From NCBI RefSeq assembly GCF_900186865.1, contig NZ_LT906480.1:4296001-4360000 (forward strand): a DNA stretch of 64,000 nt. The letters are read 5' to 3'. Both the position numbers and the translations under genes were made by a program. The notes beneath the pieces were generated by a model. It made no database searches, was not told the origin of the DNA, and saw nothing but the letters and a program-made list of their open reading frames with translations. Every line of letters starts with the position of its first letter. Positions within the stretch are counted from its first letter, which is position 1. Positions 27,265 through 38,342 of the stretch are shown here, piece by piece. Source of the DNA: Stenotrophomonas maltophilia. GTDB lineage: Bacteria; Pseudomonadota; Gammaproteobacteria; Xanthomonadales; Xanthomonadaceae.

Positions 27265-28600
27265 CGATGGTTTCCTGCCGGGCACGTGCCAGTGTCAGCT
27301 TGCCGTCCGGCGCGTTGCGGGTGATGACCGAACCGGCGGCAATGGTCGCGCCGTCGCCAATGGTCACCGGTGCCACCAGCGAACTGTTGGAGCCGATGAA
27401 CGCGTTGTCGCCGATGGTGGTGGTCGACTTGTTCACGCCATCGTAGTTGCAGGTGATGGTGCCAGCGCCGATGTTCACCTTGCTGCCGATCACCGCATCG
27501 CCCAGGTAGGTGAGGTGATTGGCCTTGCTACCGACACCCAGCGTGACCTTCTTGGTCTCGACGAAGTTGCCGACGTGCACGCCATCGGCCAGCACGGTGC
27601 CCGGTCGCAGGCGCGCGAACGGGCCGATCTGCGCGGCGCCCTCGGTAACCACGCCCTCCAGGTCGCAGTGCGCACGCACTTCGGTGCCCGGCCCAAGGTT
27701 GACGTCCTTCAAACGGTTGAACGGACCGACGGTGACGCCGTCGCCGAGCACCACGTTGCCCTCGAGCACGACATCGACGTCGATCAGCACGTCGCTGCCT
27801 ACGGTGACAGTGCCGCGGATGTCGAGCCGGGCCGGATCGCGCACGCGCGCCCCCTGTGCGCACAGGGCCCGTACCGCACGACGCTGCCAGGCGCGCTCCA
27901 GCTGCGAGAGCTGCCAGGGGTCGTTTGCCCCTTCGGCCTCCTGCGCGTCGGCCACCAGCGCCATTTCGGCCGGCGTGTATTCATGGGCGGCAAACGCAAA
28001 GACATCGGTGAGGTAGTACTCGCCCTGTGCATTGCTGTTGGAAAGCTGGGACAGCCAACGGCGCAGCGCAGTCGATTCGGCGGCGATGATGCCGGTATTG
28101 ATCGTACGCACGCGCAGCTGGTCATCGGTGGCATCCTTCTGCTCGATGATCGCGCCAACCTTGCCCTCGGCATCGCGCAGCACGCGGCCATATCCGGTCG
28201 GGTCATCGACATCGGCCACCAGTACCGCCAGCCGGCCCGGCTGTGCGAGCAGGTCGCGCAGGGTCTGCGCACGGATCAGCGGCACGTCGCCGTACAGGAC
28301 CAGCACCTGCGCCAGGTCGGGAACCTGGGGCATCGCCTGCGCTACCGCATGGCCGGTGCCGAGCTGCTGAGCCTGCTCGGCCCATTGCAGGTCGGGCTGG
28401 CCGGCGAAGTACTGGCGCACCGCCTCGCCGCCATGGCCATGGACCACGTGGATCGCCGCCGGCTGGAGCTCGCGGGCCGCGTCGATCACGTGCGCCAGCA
28501 TCGGCTGGCCCGCGATCGGCTGCAGCACCTTCGGCAGCACCGACTTCATGCGCTTGCCTGCGCCGGCAGCGAGGATGATGACGTGCAGGGGTTGGGTCAT
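27233..28600 (-). CDS. glmU: Bifunctional UDP-GlcNAc pyrophosphorylase / GlcN-1-P acetyltransferase
   Basis: This 455-residue enzyme catalyses the last two steps to UDP-GlcNAc. The N-terminal uridyltransferase domain has [17 protein letters not shown] and LYGDVPLI. The C-terminal half is a left-handed beta-helix of hexapeptide repeats (for example [27 protein letters not shown] and [12 protein letters not shown]). Length equals that of E. coli GlmU (456). It lies after the atp operon in the same direction, as in many proteobacteria, but glmS is about 8.5 kb further on, beyond the exporter operon. Confidence 0.96.
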   Translation of the reverse strand: MTQPLHVIILAAGAGKRMKSVLPKVLQPIAGQPMLAHVIDAARELQPAAIHVVHGHGGEAVRQYFAGQPDLQWAEQAQQLGTGHAVAQAMPQVPDLAQVLVLYGDVPLIRAQTLRDLLAQPGRLAVLVADVDDPTGYGRVLRDAEGKVGAIIEQKDATDDQLRVRTINTGIIAAESTALRRWLSQLSNSNAQGEYYLTDVFAFAAHEYTPAEMALVADAQEAEGANDPWQLSQLERAWQRRAVRALCAQGARVRDPARLDIRGTVTVGSDVLIDVDVVLEGNVVLGDGVTVGPFNRLKDVNLGPGTEVRAHCDLEGVVTEGAAQIGPFARLRPGTVLADGVHVGNFVETKKVTLGVGSKANHLTYLGDAVIGSKVNIGAGTITCNYDGVNKSTTTIGDNAFIGSNSSLVAPVTIGDGATIAAGSVITRNAPDGKLTLARARQETIDGWKRPLKKS

Positions 28601-28678
28601 GGGAACGGCGGTCCGTGGTTCGTTGCCGGTGATTCTAGAGCGTGCGCCGTTAACATGGGCATCCCTCCTCTCCTCGCC

Positions 28679-29068
28679 ATGCCGATGAGCCTCGTCCGCC
28701 AGGGAAGCGCCTACCTCGTCATCGGGCTCGTGCAGCTGCTGCTCGACTGGCTCGTGTTCGTGGTCACCACCGCACTGGGCATGCCAGTGGCGCCGGCCAA
28801 CATCGCCGGGCGCCTGGCCGGCATGCTGCTGGGCTTCTGGCTCAACGGCCGCTACACCTTTGCCGAGGCCGGCACCCGCAAGCTGGGATGGAAGCGATTT
28901 GCACGCTTCTTCGGCCTATGGCTGCTGCTCACCGTGGCGAGCACATTGCTGGTGAGCCTGGTGGACCACGCGCTGGGCCTGCAGTACACCTGGCTTGCCA
29001 AACCGCTGGTGGAAGGCGGCCTGGCGTGTGTGTCGTTCCTGCTGATGCGGTACGTGGTGTATCGCTGA
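28679..29068 (+). CDS. GtrA family membrane protein
   Basis: This protein of about 129 residues has four helices and the GtrA pattern: [24 protein letters not shown], then [46 protein letters not shown] and a last helix ending [11 protein letters not shown]. GtrA proteins are thought to flip undecaprenyl-phosphate-linked sugars in cell-surface polysaccharide modification. Starts at 28655, 28679 and 28685 are all in frame; 28679 is a compromise. The gene diverges from glmU and is followed directly by the G-rich tandem array. Confidence 0.83.
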   Translation: MPMSLVRQGSAYLVIGLVQLLLDWLVFVVTTALGMPVAPANIAGRLAGMLLGFWLNGRYTFAEAGTRKLGWKRFARFFGLWLLLTVASTLLVSLVDHALGLQYTWLAKPLVEGGLACVSFLLMRYVVYR

Positions 29069-29078
29069 GACGGCACCA

Positions 29079-29204
29079 GGATCGGGATCGGGATCGGGAT
29101 CGGGATCGGGGACCGGGATCGGGATCGGGGACCGGGATCGGGGACCGGGATCGGTGATCGGGATCGGGATCGGGACTGGGGACCGGGACTGGGGACCGGG
29201 ACTG
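29079..29204 (+). repeat. GGGATC hexanucleotide tandem array
   Basis: About twenty units of six or seven bases, mostly GGGATC with GGGACC, GGGACT and seven-base GGGGACC variants, run without interruption. The plus strand has a run of three or four Gs every six or seven bases, enough for G-quadruplex formation. It starts 10 bases after the gtrA stop and runs into a GTCGAC repeat. Length is probably variable between strains. Confidence 0.85.
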
Positions 29205-29335
29205 GTAGAGTCGACTGGTAGTCGACTAACGCGCGCAGCGCGGGATTTTCGCGGCCTGAACGTAGAGCAGTCGACTAACAGTCGACTCTACCCAGTCGAC
29301 TCTACCCAGTCGAATCCACCCGGTCGACTCTACCC
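29205..29335. repeat. GTCGAC-type composite repeat with extra end copies
   Basis: The unit at 29205-29294 matches that at 13488-13574 in both ends and core (CGCGCGCAGCGCGGGATT). It is followed by two more end fragments of the form CAGTCGACTCTACC to 29335, one degenerate (CGAATCCACC). Confidence 0.75.
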
Positions 29336-29347
29336 AGCCACCCGAAC

Positions 29348-29374
29348 AAAAACGCCGGCGCAGGGCCGGCGTTT
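29348..29374. terminator. Terminator after atpC
   Basis: The stem AACGCCGGC/GCCGGCGTT is flanked by A5 and T4, so it can stop transcripts from both directions. It ends the atp operon on the minus strand. Confidence 0.85.
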
Positions 29375-29395
29375 TCGTGGATGCAGCGCGGAACC

Positions 29396-29818
29396 TCAGT
29401 GCTTGAGGGTCTTACGCAGGCGTTCCAGGGCCTGCAGCTGGACGACGGCTTCGGCCAGCTTCTGCTGGGCTTCGGCCACTTCCATGGCTTCACCGCGGTT
29501 GGCCAGGATGCGCTCGGCTTCTTCCTTGGCCTTGCGGACCGAGGCTTCGTCGATGTCCTGCGCGCGGATCGCGGTGTCGGCCAGCACGGTCACCACCTGC
29601 GGCTGCACTTCCAGGATGCCGCCGGAAATGGCGAAATCCAGCTGCTCGCCATTCGGCGTGGTCACCACCACCTTGCCCGGCTTCAGGCGGGTGATCAGCG
29701 GCGCGTGCTTGGGCGCGATGCCCAGTTCGCCCAGCTCACCGGTGGCCACGACCAGGGTCGCTTCGCCACGGAAGATTTCCTGCTCGGCGCTGACGATGTC
29801 GCAACGGATCGTGCTCAT
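29396..29818 (-). CDS. atpC: ATP synthase F1 subunit epsilon
   Basis: This 140-residue subunit has the N-terminal beta-sandwich ([40 protein letters not shown]) and the C-terminal helical hairpin ([18 protein letters not shown]). It belongs to the central rotor stalk and limits ATP hydrolysis. It is the last gene of the atp operon, 113 bases after atpD, and is followed by a terminator. Confidence 0.95.
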   Translation of the reverse strand: MSTIRCDIVSAEQEIFRGEATLVVATGELGELGIAPKHAPLITRLKPGKVVVTTPNGEQLDFAISGGILEVQPQVVTVLADTAIRAQDIDEASVRKAKEEAERILANRGEAMEVAEAQQKLAEAVVQLQALERLRKTLKH

Positions 29819-29931
29819 GCAAATCTCTTCGCTGTTCGCGGCGGCGCAATGCCGCCGTGGGAGTCCACCGGCGCGGGCGGTTGCCCGGCGCCGGCGTCAG
29901 GTCGGGCAGGATCGCTCCCGCCCGCCCCGGA

Positions 29932-32239
<2,308 letters not shown>

Positions 32240-32301
32240 CTCTTGTTTCCCGTGGCGCGGGGCTGCTGCCCCGCGTTGTTCAACCGTTTGTCATCTGGTC
32301 C

Positions 32302-32322
32302 AGCGGAGCCAGCGGCTCCGCT
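32302..32322. other. Hairpin between atpA and atpG
   Basis: The perfect stem AGCGGAGCC/GGCTCCGCT has a three-base loop and no T-tract. It lies within the 97-base gap inside the operon. Such hairpins may tune message stability; that role is inferred. Confidence 0.5.
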
Positions 32323-32336
32323 CTACAGGACCGCGA

Positions 32337-33884
32337 TTACCAGCTGCCGGTGGTCTTGAACTCGGCGATGCCCTTCTTGAAGGCACCTTCGATGTCGTTG
32401 TCCCAGCCGCCGGTGGCGTTGACCTTGCTGACCAGCTCGCCCTGGGTGTTGGCGAAGTGGGCGTGCAGGCCTTCTTCGAACGCCAGCAGCTTGTTGACCG
32501 GCACGTCGTCGAGGTAACCCTCGTTGACGGCGTAGATCGACAGTGCCTGGTTGGCGATCGACATCGGCGCGTACTGCTTCTGCTTCATCAGCTCGGTGAC
32601 GCGCTGGCCACGCTCCAGCTGCTTGCGGGTCGCTTCGTCCAGGTCCGAAGCGAACTGCGCGAACGCAGCCAGCTCGCGGTACTGGGCCAGCGAGATACGG
32701 ATGCCGCCGGACAGCTTCTTGATGATCTTGGTCTGGGCCGAGCCACCGACGCGCGACACCGAGATACCGGCGTTCACGGCCGGGCGGATGCCGGCGTTGA
32801 ACAGGTCGGTTTCCAGGAAGATCTGGCCGTCGGTGATCGAGATCACGTTGGTCGGAACGAAGGCGGACACGTCGCCGGCCTGGGTTTCGATGATCGGCAG
32901 CGCGGTCAGCGAACCGGTCTTGCCGGTGACCTTGCCTTCGGTGAACTTCTCGACGTACTCCTCGGACACGCGGGCAGCGCGCTCGAGCAGACGGGAGTGC
33001 AGGTAGAACACGTCACCCGGGTAGGCTTCACGGCCCGGCGGGCGCTTCAGCAGCAGCGAGATCTGGCGGTAGGCGACAGCCTGCTTGGACAGATCGTCGT
33101 ACACGATCAGCGCGTCTTCGCCGCGGTCCATGAAGTACTCACCCATGGTGCAGCCCGAGTAGGCGCTGATGTACTGCATGGCAGCCGATTCGGAAGCGGT
33201 CGCGGCCACCACGATGGTGTGGGCCAGCGCGCCGTTCTCTTCCAGCTTGCGCACGATGTTGGCGATGGTCGAAGCCTTCTGGCCGATCGCAACGTACACG
33301 CACTTGATGCCGGTGCCCTTCTGGTTGATCACGGCATCGATCGCCATCGCGGTCTTGCCGGTCTGGCGGTCACCGATGATCAGCTCGCGCTGGCCACGGC
33401 CGATCGGGATCATCGAGTCGACCGACTTGTAGCCGGTCTGCACCGGCTGGTCGACCGACTTGCGCCAGATCACGCCCGGCGCAACACGCTCCACCGGAGC
33501 GGTCAGGTCGGTGCCCAGCGGGCCCTTGCCGTCGATCGGCTCGCCCAGCGCGTTCACGACGCGGCCCAGCAGTTCCGGACCGACCGGCACTTCCAGGATG
33601 CGGCCGGTGGTCTTGGCGACGTCGCCTTCGCGCAGGTGCTCGTAGTCACCCAGCACCACGGCGCCGACCGAGTCGCGCTCCAGGTTCAGGGCCAGTGCGA
33701 AGGTGTTGTTCGGCAGTTCGATCATTTCGCCCTGCATCACGTCGGCCAGACCGAAGATGCGCACGATGCCGTCGGACACGCTGGTCACGGTGCCTTCGTT
33801 GCGCGATTCCGCGGCCAGCTTGACCTTCTCGATGCGGTTCTTGATCAGTTCGCTGATTTCGGAGGGGTTGAGCGTGGTTGCCAT
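32337..33884 (-). CDS. atpA: ATP synthase F1 subunit alpha
   Basis: This 515-residue non-catalytic nucleotide-binding subunit has the P-loop [39 protein letters not shown] and the conserved [17 protein letters not shown]. The start is the ATG at 33884 ([15 protein letters not shown]); a TTG two codons upstream is less likely. It follows atpH by 44 bases. Confidence 0.97.
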   Translation of the reverse strand: MATTLNPSEISELIKNRIEKVKLAAESRNEGTVTSVSDGIVRIFGLADVMQGEMIELPNNTFALALNLERDSVGAVVLGDYEHLREGDVAKTTGRILEVPVGPELLGRVVNALGEPIDGKGPLGTDLTAPVERVAPGVIWRKSVDQPVQTGYKSVDSMIPIGRGQRELIIGDRQTGKTAMAIDAVINQKGTGIKCVYVAIGQKASTIANIVRKLEENGALAHTIVVAATASESAAMQYISAYSGCTMGEYFMDRGEDALIVYDDLSKQAVAYRQISLLLKRPPGREAYPGDVFYLHSRLLERAARVSEEYVEKFTEGKVTGKTGSLTALPIIETQAGDVSAFVPTNVISITDGQIFLETDLFNAGIRPAVNAGISVSRVGGSAQTKIIKKLSGGIRISLAQYRELAAFAQFASDLDEATRKQLERGQRVTELMKQKQYAPMSIANQALSIYAVNEGYLDDVPVNKLLAFEEGLHAHFANTQGELVSKVNATGGWDNDIEGAFKKGIAEFKTTGSW

Positions 33885-33928
33885 CGTCAAGTCCTAGTGC
33901 CGGCAGCGGGGCCGGACGTTAAATGAAT

Positions 33929-34456
33929 TCAGTTAGCGAGCGCGGTCTGCAGACGGGCCAGCTTGCCCTTCAGCGAACCATCGATGACCACGTCGCCGGC
34001 GTCGATCACGGCGCCGCCGATCAGCGAGGCATCGACCGCGGTGGTCACGTCGACCTCGCGGTTGAAGCGCTTGCGCAGCGCGACCTTGATCGCGTCCAGC
34101 TCACCGGCCGACAGTTCGGCGGCCGAGGTGACGGTGGCCTTGACCACGTGCTCGGCTTCGGCGCGCAGGGCGTCGAACATGCCGGAAATCTCCGGCAGCA
34201 GCGGCAGACGATGCGATTCGGCCAGGATGGCCAGGAAGCGCGAGTAGGTCTCGCCGTGGGACACCGGCGCCAGCAGGGCGACGGCGTCGTCACGACCCAG
34301 CTCCGGGTTGGCGAGCAGGGCCGCCACGCGCGGGTCGGCGGCGACGTGGGCGGAGAACGCCAGGGCGTCCGACCACGGCGCGAACGCGCCTTCGTCGCGC
34401 GCGGTCGCGAACGCGGCGCGGGCGTACGGGCGGGCAAGCGTGAGGGCCTGGCTCAT
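33929..34456 (-). CDS. atpH: ATP synthase F1 subunit delta
   Basis: This 175-residue subunit has an N-terminal helical bundle beginning LARPYARAAFATARDEG and the C-terminal signature LRKRFNREVDVTTAVDASLIGGAVIDAGDVVIDGSLKGKLARL. It joins the F1 head to the b subunits of the stator. Only two bases separate it from atpF. Confidence 0.95.
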   Translation of the reverse strand: MSQALTLARPYARAAFATARDEGAFAPWSDALAFSAHVAADPRVAALLANPELGRDDAVALLAPVSHGETYSRFLAILAESHRLPLLPEISGMFDALRAEAEHVVKATVTSAAELSAGELDAIKVALRKRFNREVDVTTAVDASLIGGAVIDAGDVVIDGSLKGKLARLQTALAN

Positions 34457-34458
34457 CC

Positions 34459-34929
34459 TTAGATCTCCGAGGCCAGCTCGTCGAGCAGCGCCTTGTGGGC
34501 GTTGGCGTCGATTTCGCGCTTGAGCAGCTTTTCGGCACCGGTCACGGCCAGCGCGGACACCTGCTTGCGCAGATCTTCACGGGCACGGTTGGCGGCGGCG
34601 TCGATTTCAGCCTGGGCCAGTTCCTTCTGACGGGTGGCTTCGGTGATCGCTTCGTTACGGGCAGCATCAACGATCTGGTTGGCACGCGCGTGGGCCTGAT
34701 CGATGATCTCGTTGGCCTTGGTGCGTGCTTCCTTCAGCGCTTCGTTGACCTTCTCCTGCGCCTGGGCCAGATCTTTCTGGCTGCGGTCGGCAGCAGCGAG
34801 GCCTTCAGCAATCTTCTGCTGGCGCTCTTCGATCGCGTTCATCAGCGGCGGCCAGATCTTGGTCGCGATGATCCAGATCAGACCAGCGAAGGCCAGCGCC
34901 TGCGCAAGAAGGGTGAAATTGATATTCAT
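34459..34929 (-). CDS. atpF: ATP synthase F0 subunit b
   Basis: This 156-residue stator subunit has one N-terminal membrane helix ([22 protein letters not shown]) followed by a long charged coiled coil ([42 protein letters not shown]). Length equals that of E. coli (156). The start is the ATG at 34929; the frame is open upstream into the atpE-atpF gap but without family similarity. Confidence 0.95.
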   Translation of the reverse strand: MNINFTLLAQALAFAGLIWIIATKIWPPLMNAIEERQQKIAEGLAAADRSQKDLAQAQEKVNEALKEARTKANEIIDQAHARANQIVDAARNEAITEATRQKELAQAEIDAAANRAREDLRKQVSALAVTGAEKLLKREIDANAHKALLDELASEI

Positions 34930-34996
34930 GGTTAGCTCGATCGCTGGTTTCGGGGTGGACGCGCCGCCGTAGCGGCACATCCGGCCTTCATCCGAA

Positions 34997-35018
34997 ACCG
35001 GGTGCATCAGCACCCGGT
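34997..35018. other. Hairpin between atpE and atpF
   Basis: The stem ACCGGGTGC/GCACCCGGT has a four-base loop and lies in the 106-base gap between atpE and atpF. It has no T-tract, so it may instead set relative expression of atpE, the most abundantly needed subunit. That role is inferred. Confidence 0.45.
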
Positions 35019-35035
35019 CGTCTCAAACCGCTGTA

Positions 35036-35365
<330 letters not shown>

Positions 35366-35414
35366 CTAAGGGTGATGAAACGGATGAAGGTTGAAACGCG
35401 TTGAAGCTTGAAAC

Positions 35415-36215
35415 TCAGTGAGCGTCTTCCGACAGGCTCAGGTACACGATCGACAGCATCATGAAGATGAAGGCCTGCAGCGGGATCACCAGCAGGTGGA
35501 ACAGCATCCAGCCGAGGCCGAACACACCACCGGCAATGGCACCGAAGAAACCGGCACCACCCAGCACCCAGATCAGCAGGAACACGATTTCGCCGCCGAA
35601 CATGTTGCCGAACAGTCGCATCGCCAGCGAGATCGGCTTGCTCAGCCACTCGACGATGTTGAGGATCAGGTTGAACGGCATCATCCACTTGCCGAACGGG
35701 GCCGTCAGGAATTCCTTGATGAAGCCGCCCAGGCCCTTGGACTTGAGCGCGAAAAACAGCATCAGGAAGAACACGCTGATGGCCATGCCCAGGGTGGCAT
35801 TGACGTCAGCGGTCGGCACCGGCTTCCAGTAGTGCACGCCCGCCCATTCCAGCGGCTTGGCGATGAAATCGGCCGGGATCATCTTCAGCAGATTCATCAG
35901 CAGAATCCAGAAGAAGATGGTGATGGCGATCGGCGTGACCAGCTTGCTCTTGCCGTGGTAGGTGTCCTTGGCCTGGCGGTCGACGAACTCCAGGCAGATT
36001 TCAACGAAGGCCTGCCACTTGCCCGGCACGCCGGCGGTGGCCTTGCGGGTGCCCAGCCAGAACGCGACAACGATCACCAGGCCCATCAGGACCGAGGTGA
36101 GGAAGGTATCGACGTGGATATGCCAGAACATACCCTCACCCTTGCCGACCGGCGCGGTCAGGTTGTGCAGGTGATGCTGGATGTAGCTGGTAGGGGTTAG
36201 AGCCTCGCCCGCCAT
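35415..36215 (-). CDS. atpB: ATP synthase F0 subunit a
   Basis: This 266-residue inner-membrane protein provides the proton half-channels. The essential arginine lies in KPISLAMRLFGNMFGGEIV, and the last helix region is HLLVIPLQAFIFMMLSIVYLSLSEDAH. The conserved WxAF-type segment (KWQAFVEICLEFV) is also present. It follows atpI by 31 bases and precedes atpE by 73. Confidence 0.96.
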   Translation of the reverse strand: MAGEALTPTSYIQHHLHNLTAPVGKGEGMFWHIHVDTFLTSVLMGLVIVVAFWLGTRKATAGVPGKWQAFVEICLEFVDRQAKDTYHGKSKLVTPIAITIFFWILLMNLLKMIPADFIAKPLEWAGVHYWKPVPTADVNATLGMAISVFFLMLFFALKSKGLGGFIKEFLTAPFGKWMMPFNLILNIVEWLSKPISLAMRLFGNMFGGEIVFLLIWVLGGAGFFGAIAGGVFGLGWMLFHLLVIPLQAFIFMMLSIVYLSLSEDAH

Positions 36216-36246
36216 GTGTCCGGAACCTTCAGTTAATTGAATTCTG

Positions 36247-36612
36247 TCAACGCCTGGCCATCGCCAGGACCTGGAACATCAAGCCGACGGCGATACCGGC
36301 CAACAGCGCCAATGCAGGCAGCTTGAAGACCAGGAACCCCACCAGCAGGACGCCGAAAACCACAACCCACTTGGCCACGATCGCAATGATCAGGCGAGCC
36401 ATCGCCGATCCTGCGGCCAGTGCCCCACCGCCCAGTGCCATCCGTGCCGCCACCCAGCCACCGGCCGAAATGGCCACACCGGACGCCAGCGCGCCGAGGG
36501 CGTATTTCGGACCTACCAGCAGGAAGGCCAGGGCCAGGACAGCCACTGCGGCCAGCGGGTAGACCGCGGCGCGCAGCATCAGTCGCCGACCCGCATCAAC
36601 GGAGTTCAGCAC
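36247..36612 (-). CDS. atpI: ATP synthase subunit I
   Basis: This 121-residue protein has four hydrophobic helices (AAVYPLAAVAVLALAFLLV, YALGALASGVAISAGGWVA, LIIAIVAKWVVVFGVLLVGFLVF, LALLAGIAVGLMFQVLAMA). It is the first gene of the operon. AtpI is thought to help assemble the c-ring and is not part of the mature enzyme. Sequence conservation is low in this family; position and topology support the call. Confidence 0.88.
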   Translation of the reverse strand: MLNSVDAGRRLMLRAAVYPLAAVAVLALAFLLVGPKYALGALASGVAISAGGWVAARMALGGGALAAGSAMARLIIAIVAKWVVVFGVLLVGFLVFKLPALALLAGIAVGLMFQVLAMARR

Positions 36613-36682
36613 AGGACGTCCCGCGTGGTTGCAAGTGGAGGGCTGAGGCGGCTACAGCAGGGGGGCCTCATCGAGCCGCCAA

Positions 36683-36712
36683 ATTATAGCAATGGGACAA
36701 TTTGCGAGACAA
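36683..36712 (-). promoter_or_regulatory. Sigma-70 promoter of the atp operon
   Basis: On the minus strand, TTGTCT (36707-36712) and a perfect TATAAT (36683-36688) are separated by 18 bases. It points toward atpI, about 70 bases upstream of its ATG. No other good promoter is seen between here and atpI. Confidence 0.78.
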
Positions 36713-36915
36713 CCGCTCCCTGTTCATCCCTGGAAGCCGCAAGTTGCGGTAACGGTTACATTTTTGCGTGCCACCAGGGGGACAATGACGTCCGCACCAT
36801 GTTGCGACGCACTATTGAACTTTGGTCGCAGGCTGCGGAACTTTCGTCAGACATGCCGGTCCGATCATTCGACCTGCCTGCAGCATCCTCGTCGGCTCCG
36901 CCCCGCAGGTCCCAC

Positions 36916-36951
36916 GATGGCCCCGAAGCCCGGCTCCGGGGCCATCTTTTT
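36916..36951 (+). terminator. Orphan intrinsic terminator
   Basis: A perfect ten-base stem GATGGCCCCG/CGGGGCCATC with an eleven-base loop is followed by T5 on the plus strand only. No gene on the plus strand lies upstream within this region, so it must end a small RNA or an attenuated leader. Confidence 0.8.
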
Positions 36952-37069
36952 GCATCGTCGCGACAGCACTGAACCGTACACATGCCATGGACCATACGTT
37001 CACGCATGGTGGACGGGCCTGTCCGGCACAGTGGCCTTCATTCTGATGAACCACTGCAAGGACTCTTCG

Positions 37070-37888
37070 ATGCGCCCCGTACCCACCCTGCTCGCCTTCT
37101 CCCTGCTCGCTGCCGGCGCCTCGTTCGCCAATGCGGCCCACGCCGCCGAAGGCGATGACCGCTTTGCCATCCGTCTGGGTGCGATGAACATCGATTCGGA
37201 CAACACCCTCCGCGGCAGCACCACCGTGGCCGGCCAGGACATCTCCCTGAACCAGGACTTCAAGCTGGGTGGCAAGGAATGGGAGCCGCGCATCGACGGC
37301 ATGTTCCGCATCAGCAACCGTCAGCGCCTCCTGTTCAACTACTTCAAGTACGACAAGGACCGCCGCGAGACCCTCGACCAGGGCATTTCCTTCGGCGGTG
37401 AGAACGTGCCGGCCGGCAGCTTCGTGAAGGGTGAGCTGAAGTACCAGGTGGCCAGCCTGGTCTATGACTACTCGGTGGTTGATACCGACACCTTCGACCT
37501 CGGCCTGCAGATCGGTGGCGAGTACGCCAAGGTCAGCACCAAGGGCTACGCCGACCTGGGCACGGTGTACGAAGGCCAGTTCCTCGACGAGAAGGCCGAT
37601 GGCGTGGCACCTGTGGTGGGCGCCCGCATGACCTTCACGCCGTCCGAGCGCTGGATGATCACGCTGCAGGGCCAGTACCTCAACACGCGCTGGGGCAGCT
37701 TCGATGACTACAAGGGCGACCTGAGCCGCGCCAATGCCATCGTCGATTACCGCTTCACCAAGAACTTCGGCGTGTTCGCCGGCTACGACTGGTTCAAGCT
37801 GGACGTGGACAAGAAGGGCAGCGACGGTACTGTCGGCCTGAAGCAGGAATTCAAGGGCCCGGTGGCCGGTATCAGCTTCGTGTTCTGA
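37070..37888 (+). CDS. Outer-membrane beta-barrel protein
   Basis: This 272-residue protein has a signal peptide (MRPVPTLLAFSLLAAGASF...AHAA). The mature chain alternates aromatic and polar residues in strands (RFAIRLGAMNIDSDN, RQRLLFNYFKYDKDRR, WMITLQGQYLNTRWGSF, NFGVFAGYDWFKLDVD) and ends in a terminal aromatic (SFVF), the outer-membrane sorting signal. It resembles OmpA/OmpW-type small barrels, but I cannot name it. The start at 37070 follows AAGGA by eight bases; an ATG at 37046 is less likely. Confidence 0.8.
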   Translation: MRPVPTLLAFSLLAAGASFANAAHAAEGDDRFAIRLGAMNIDSDNTLRGSTTVAGQDISLNQDFKLGGKEWEPRIDGMFRISNRQRLLFNYFKYDKDRRETLDQGISFGGENVPAGSFVKGELKYQVASLVYDYSVVDTDTFDLGLQIGGEYAKVSTKGYADLGTVYEGQFLDEKADGVAPVVGARMTFTPSERWMITLQGQYLNTRWGSFDDYKGDLSRANAIVDYRFTKNFGVFAGYDWFKLDVDKKGSDGTVGLKQEFKGPVAGISFVF

Positions 37889-37922
37889 TCCCCCGCCCCT
37901 TCCACGGCACCCTCTCTCCTGG

Positions 37923-37955
37923 CGCGGCCTCCGGAACATCGGGGCCGCGTTTTTT
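37923..37955 (+). terminator. Terminator of the barrel gene
   Basis: CGCGGCC/GGCCGCG with a loop of about 13 bases is followed by T6. It lies 34 bases after the stop codon. Confidence 0.82.
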
Positions 37956-37990
37956 GTGGCATCGTCGAGCAGAGAAGCAGGTTGGTCGAG

Positions 37991-38088
37991 CGCGGGGGGA
38001 GAGGGGCTTGCGTGCGAATGTCCCCCGGCGCCGGCCTACGGCCGACGCCTCCTCCTTTACTTCGCACACAAGCCCCTCTCCCCCCGCG
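37991..38088. repeat. Long-armed hairpin element, type I loop, copy A
   Basis: The arms 37991-38018 and 38061-38088 are complementary at 27 of 28 positions; the exception keeps a G-U pair. The 42-base loop contains CCTCCTCCTTTAC and an inner eight-base hairpin. The loop, in reverse orientation, matches copy B at 38141-38244, while the arms do not. Confidence 0.85.
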
Positions 38089-38140
38089 TGTCAGGAATCC
38101 GGGCGGCTTTGGCACTGGCTCTGACTATCCGCAAGCCGAT

Positions 38141-38244
38141 CCACTGCGCGGGTGGCGGGCGTTTCGACAAAGTAAAGGAGGAGGCGACCGCCACAGGCGG
38201 GCGACGGGGGACATTTGTCGAAATGCCTGCCACCCGCGCAGTGG
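38141..38244. repeat. Long-armed hairpin element, type I loop, copy B
   Basis: The arms 38141-38171 and 38214-38244 are complementary at 29 of 31 positions, both exceptions being G-U pairs. The loop is again 42 bases, starts GTAAAGGAGGAGGCG and ends GGGGGACA, with an inner hairpin. Copy A has the same loop in inverted orientation but other arms. Confidence 0.85.
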
Positions 38245-38290
38245 CCCGGACCCTCGCGATGACAACAGCCGAAGACATTCCTGCAGCCAA

Positions 38291-38320
38291 CAAAAAACCC
38301 CGGCAGAAACCGGGGCTTTT
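38291..38320 (-). terminator. Terminator of lpd
   Basis: On the minus strand CCCCGG/CCGGGG with a six-base loop is followed by T6. It lies about 25 bases beyond the lpd stop codon. An opposite T-tract makes it partly bidirectional. Confidence 0.82.
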
Positions 38321-38342
38321 CGTTCGGAACGGCGCGGGCGCC

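Larger units (their letters stand above)
36613..37069. other. Divergent control region between atpI and the barrel gene
   Basis: This 457-base region holds no supported protein gene. It contains the atp promoter (36683-36712), a GTAACGGTTAC palindrome (36749-36759), an orphan plus-strand terminator (36916-36951) and the leader of the outer-membrane protein gene with AAGGA at 37058-37062. The open frames here have atypical composition. Confidence 0.7.

Noticed and set aside
29079..29204. A CRISPR-like array
   Set aside because: The units are six or seven bases with no spacers; it is a simple tandem repeat, and no cas gene is present.
36692..37069. An N-terminal extension of the barrel protein
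   Set aside because: It would run through an intrinsic terminator and lacks protein-like composition, whereas the ATG at 37070 has a ribosome site and starts a signal peptide.
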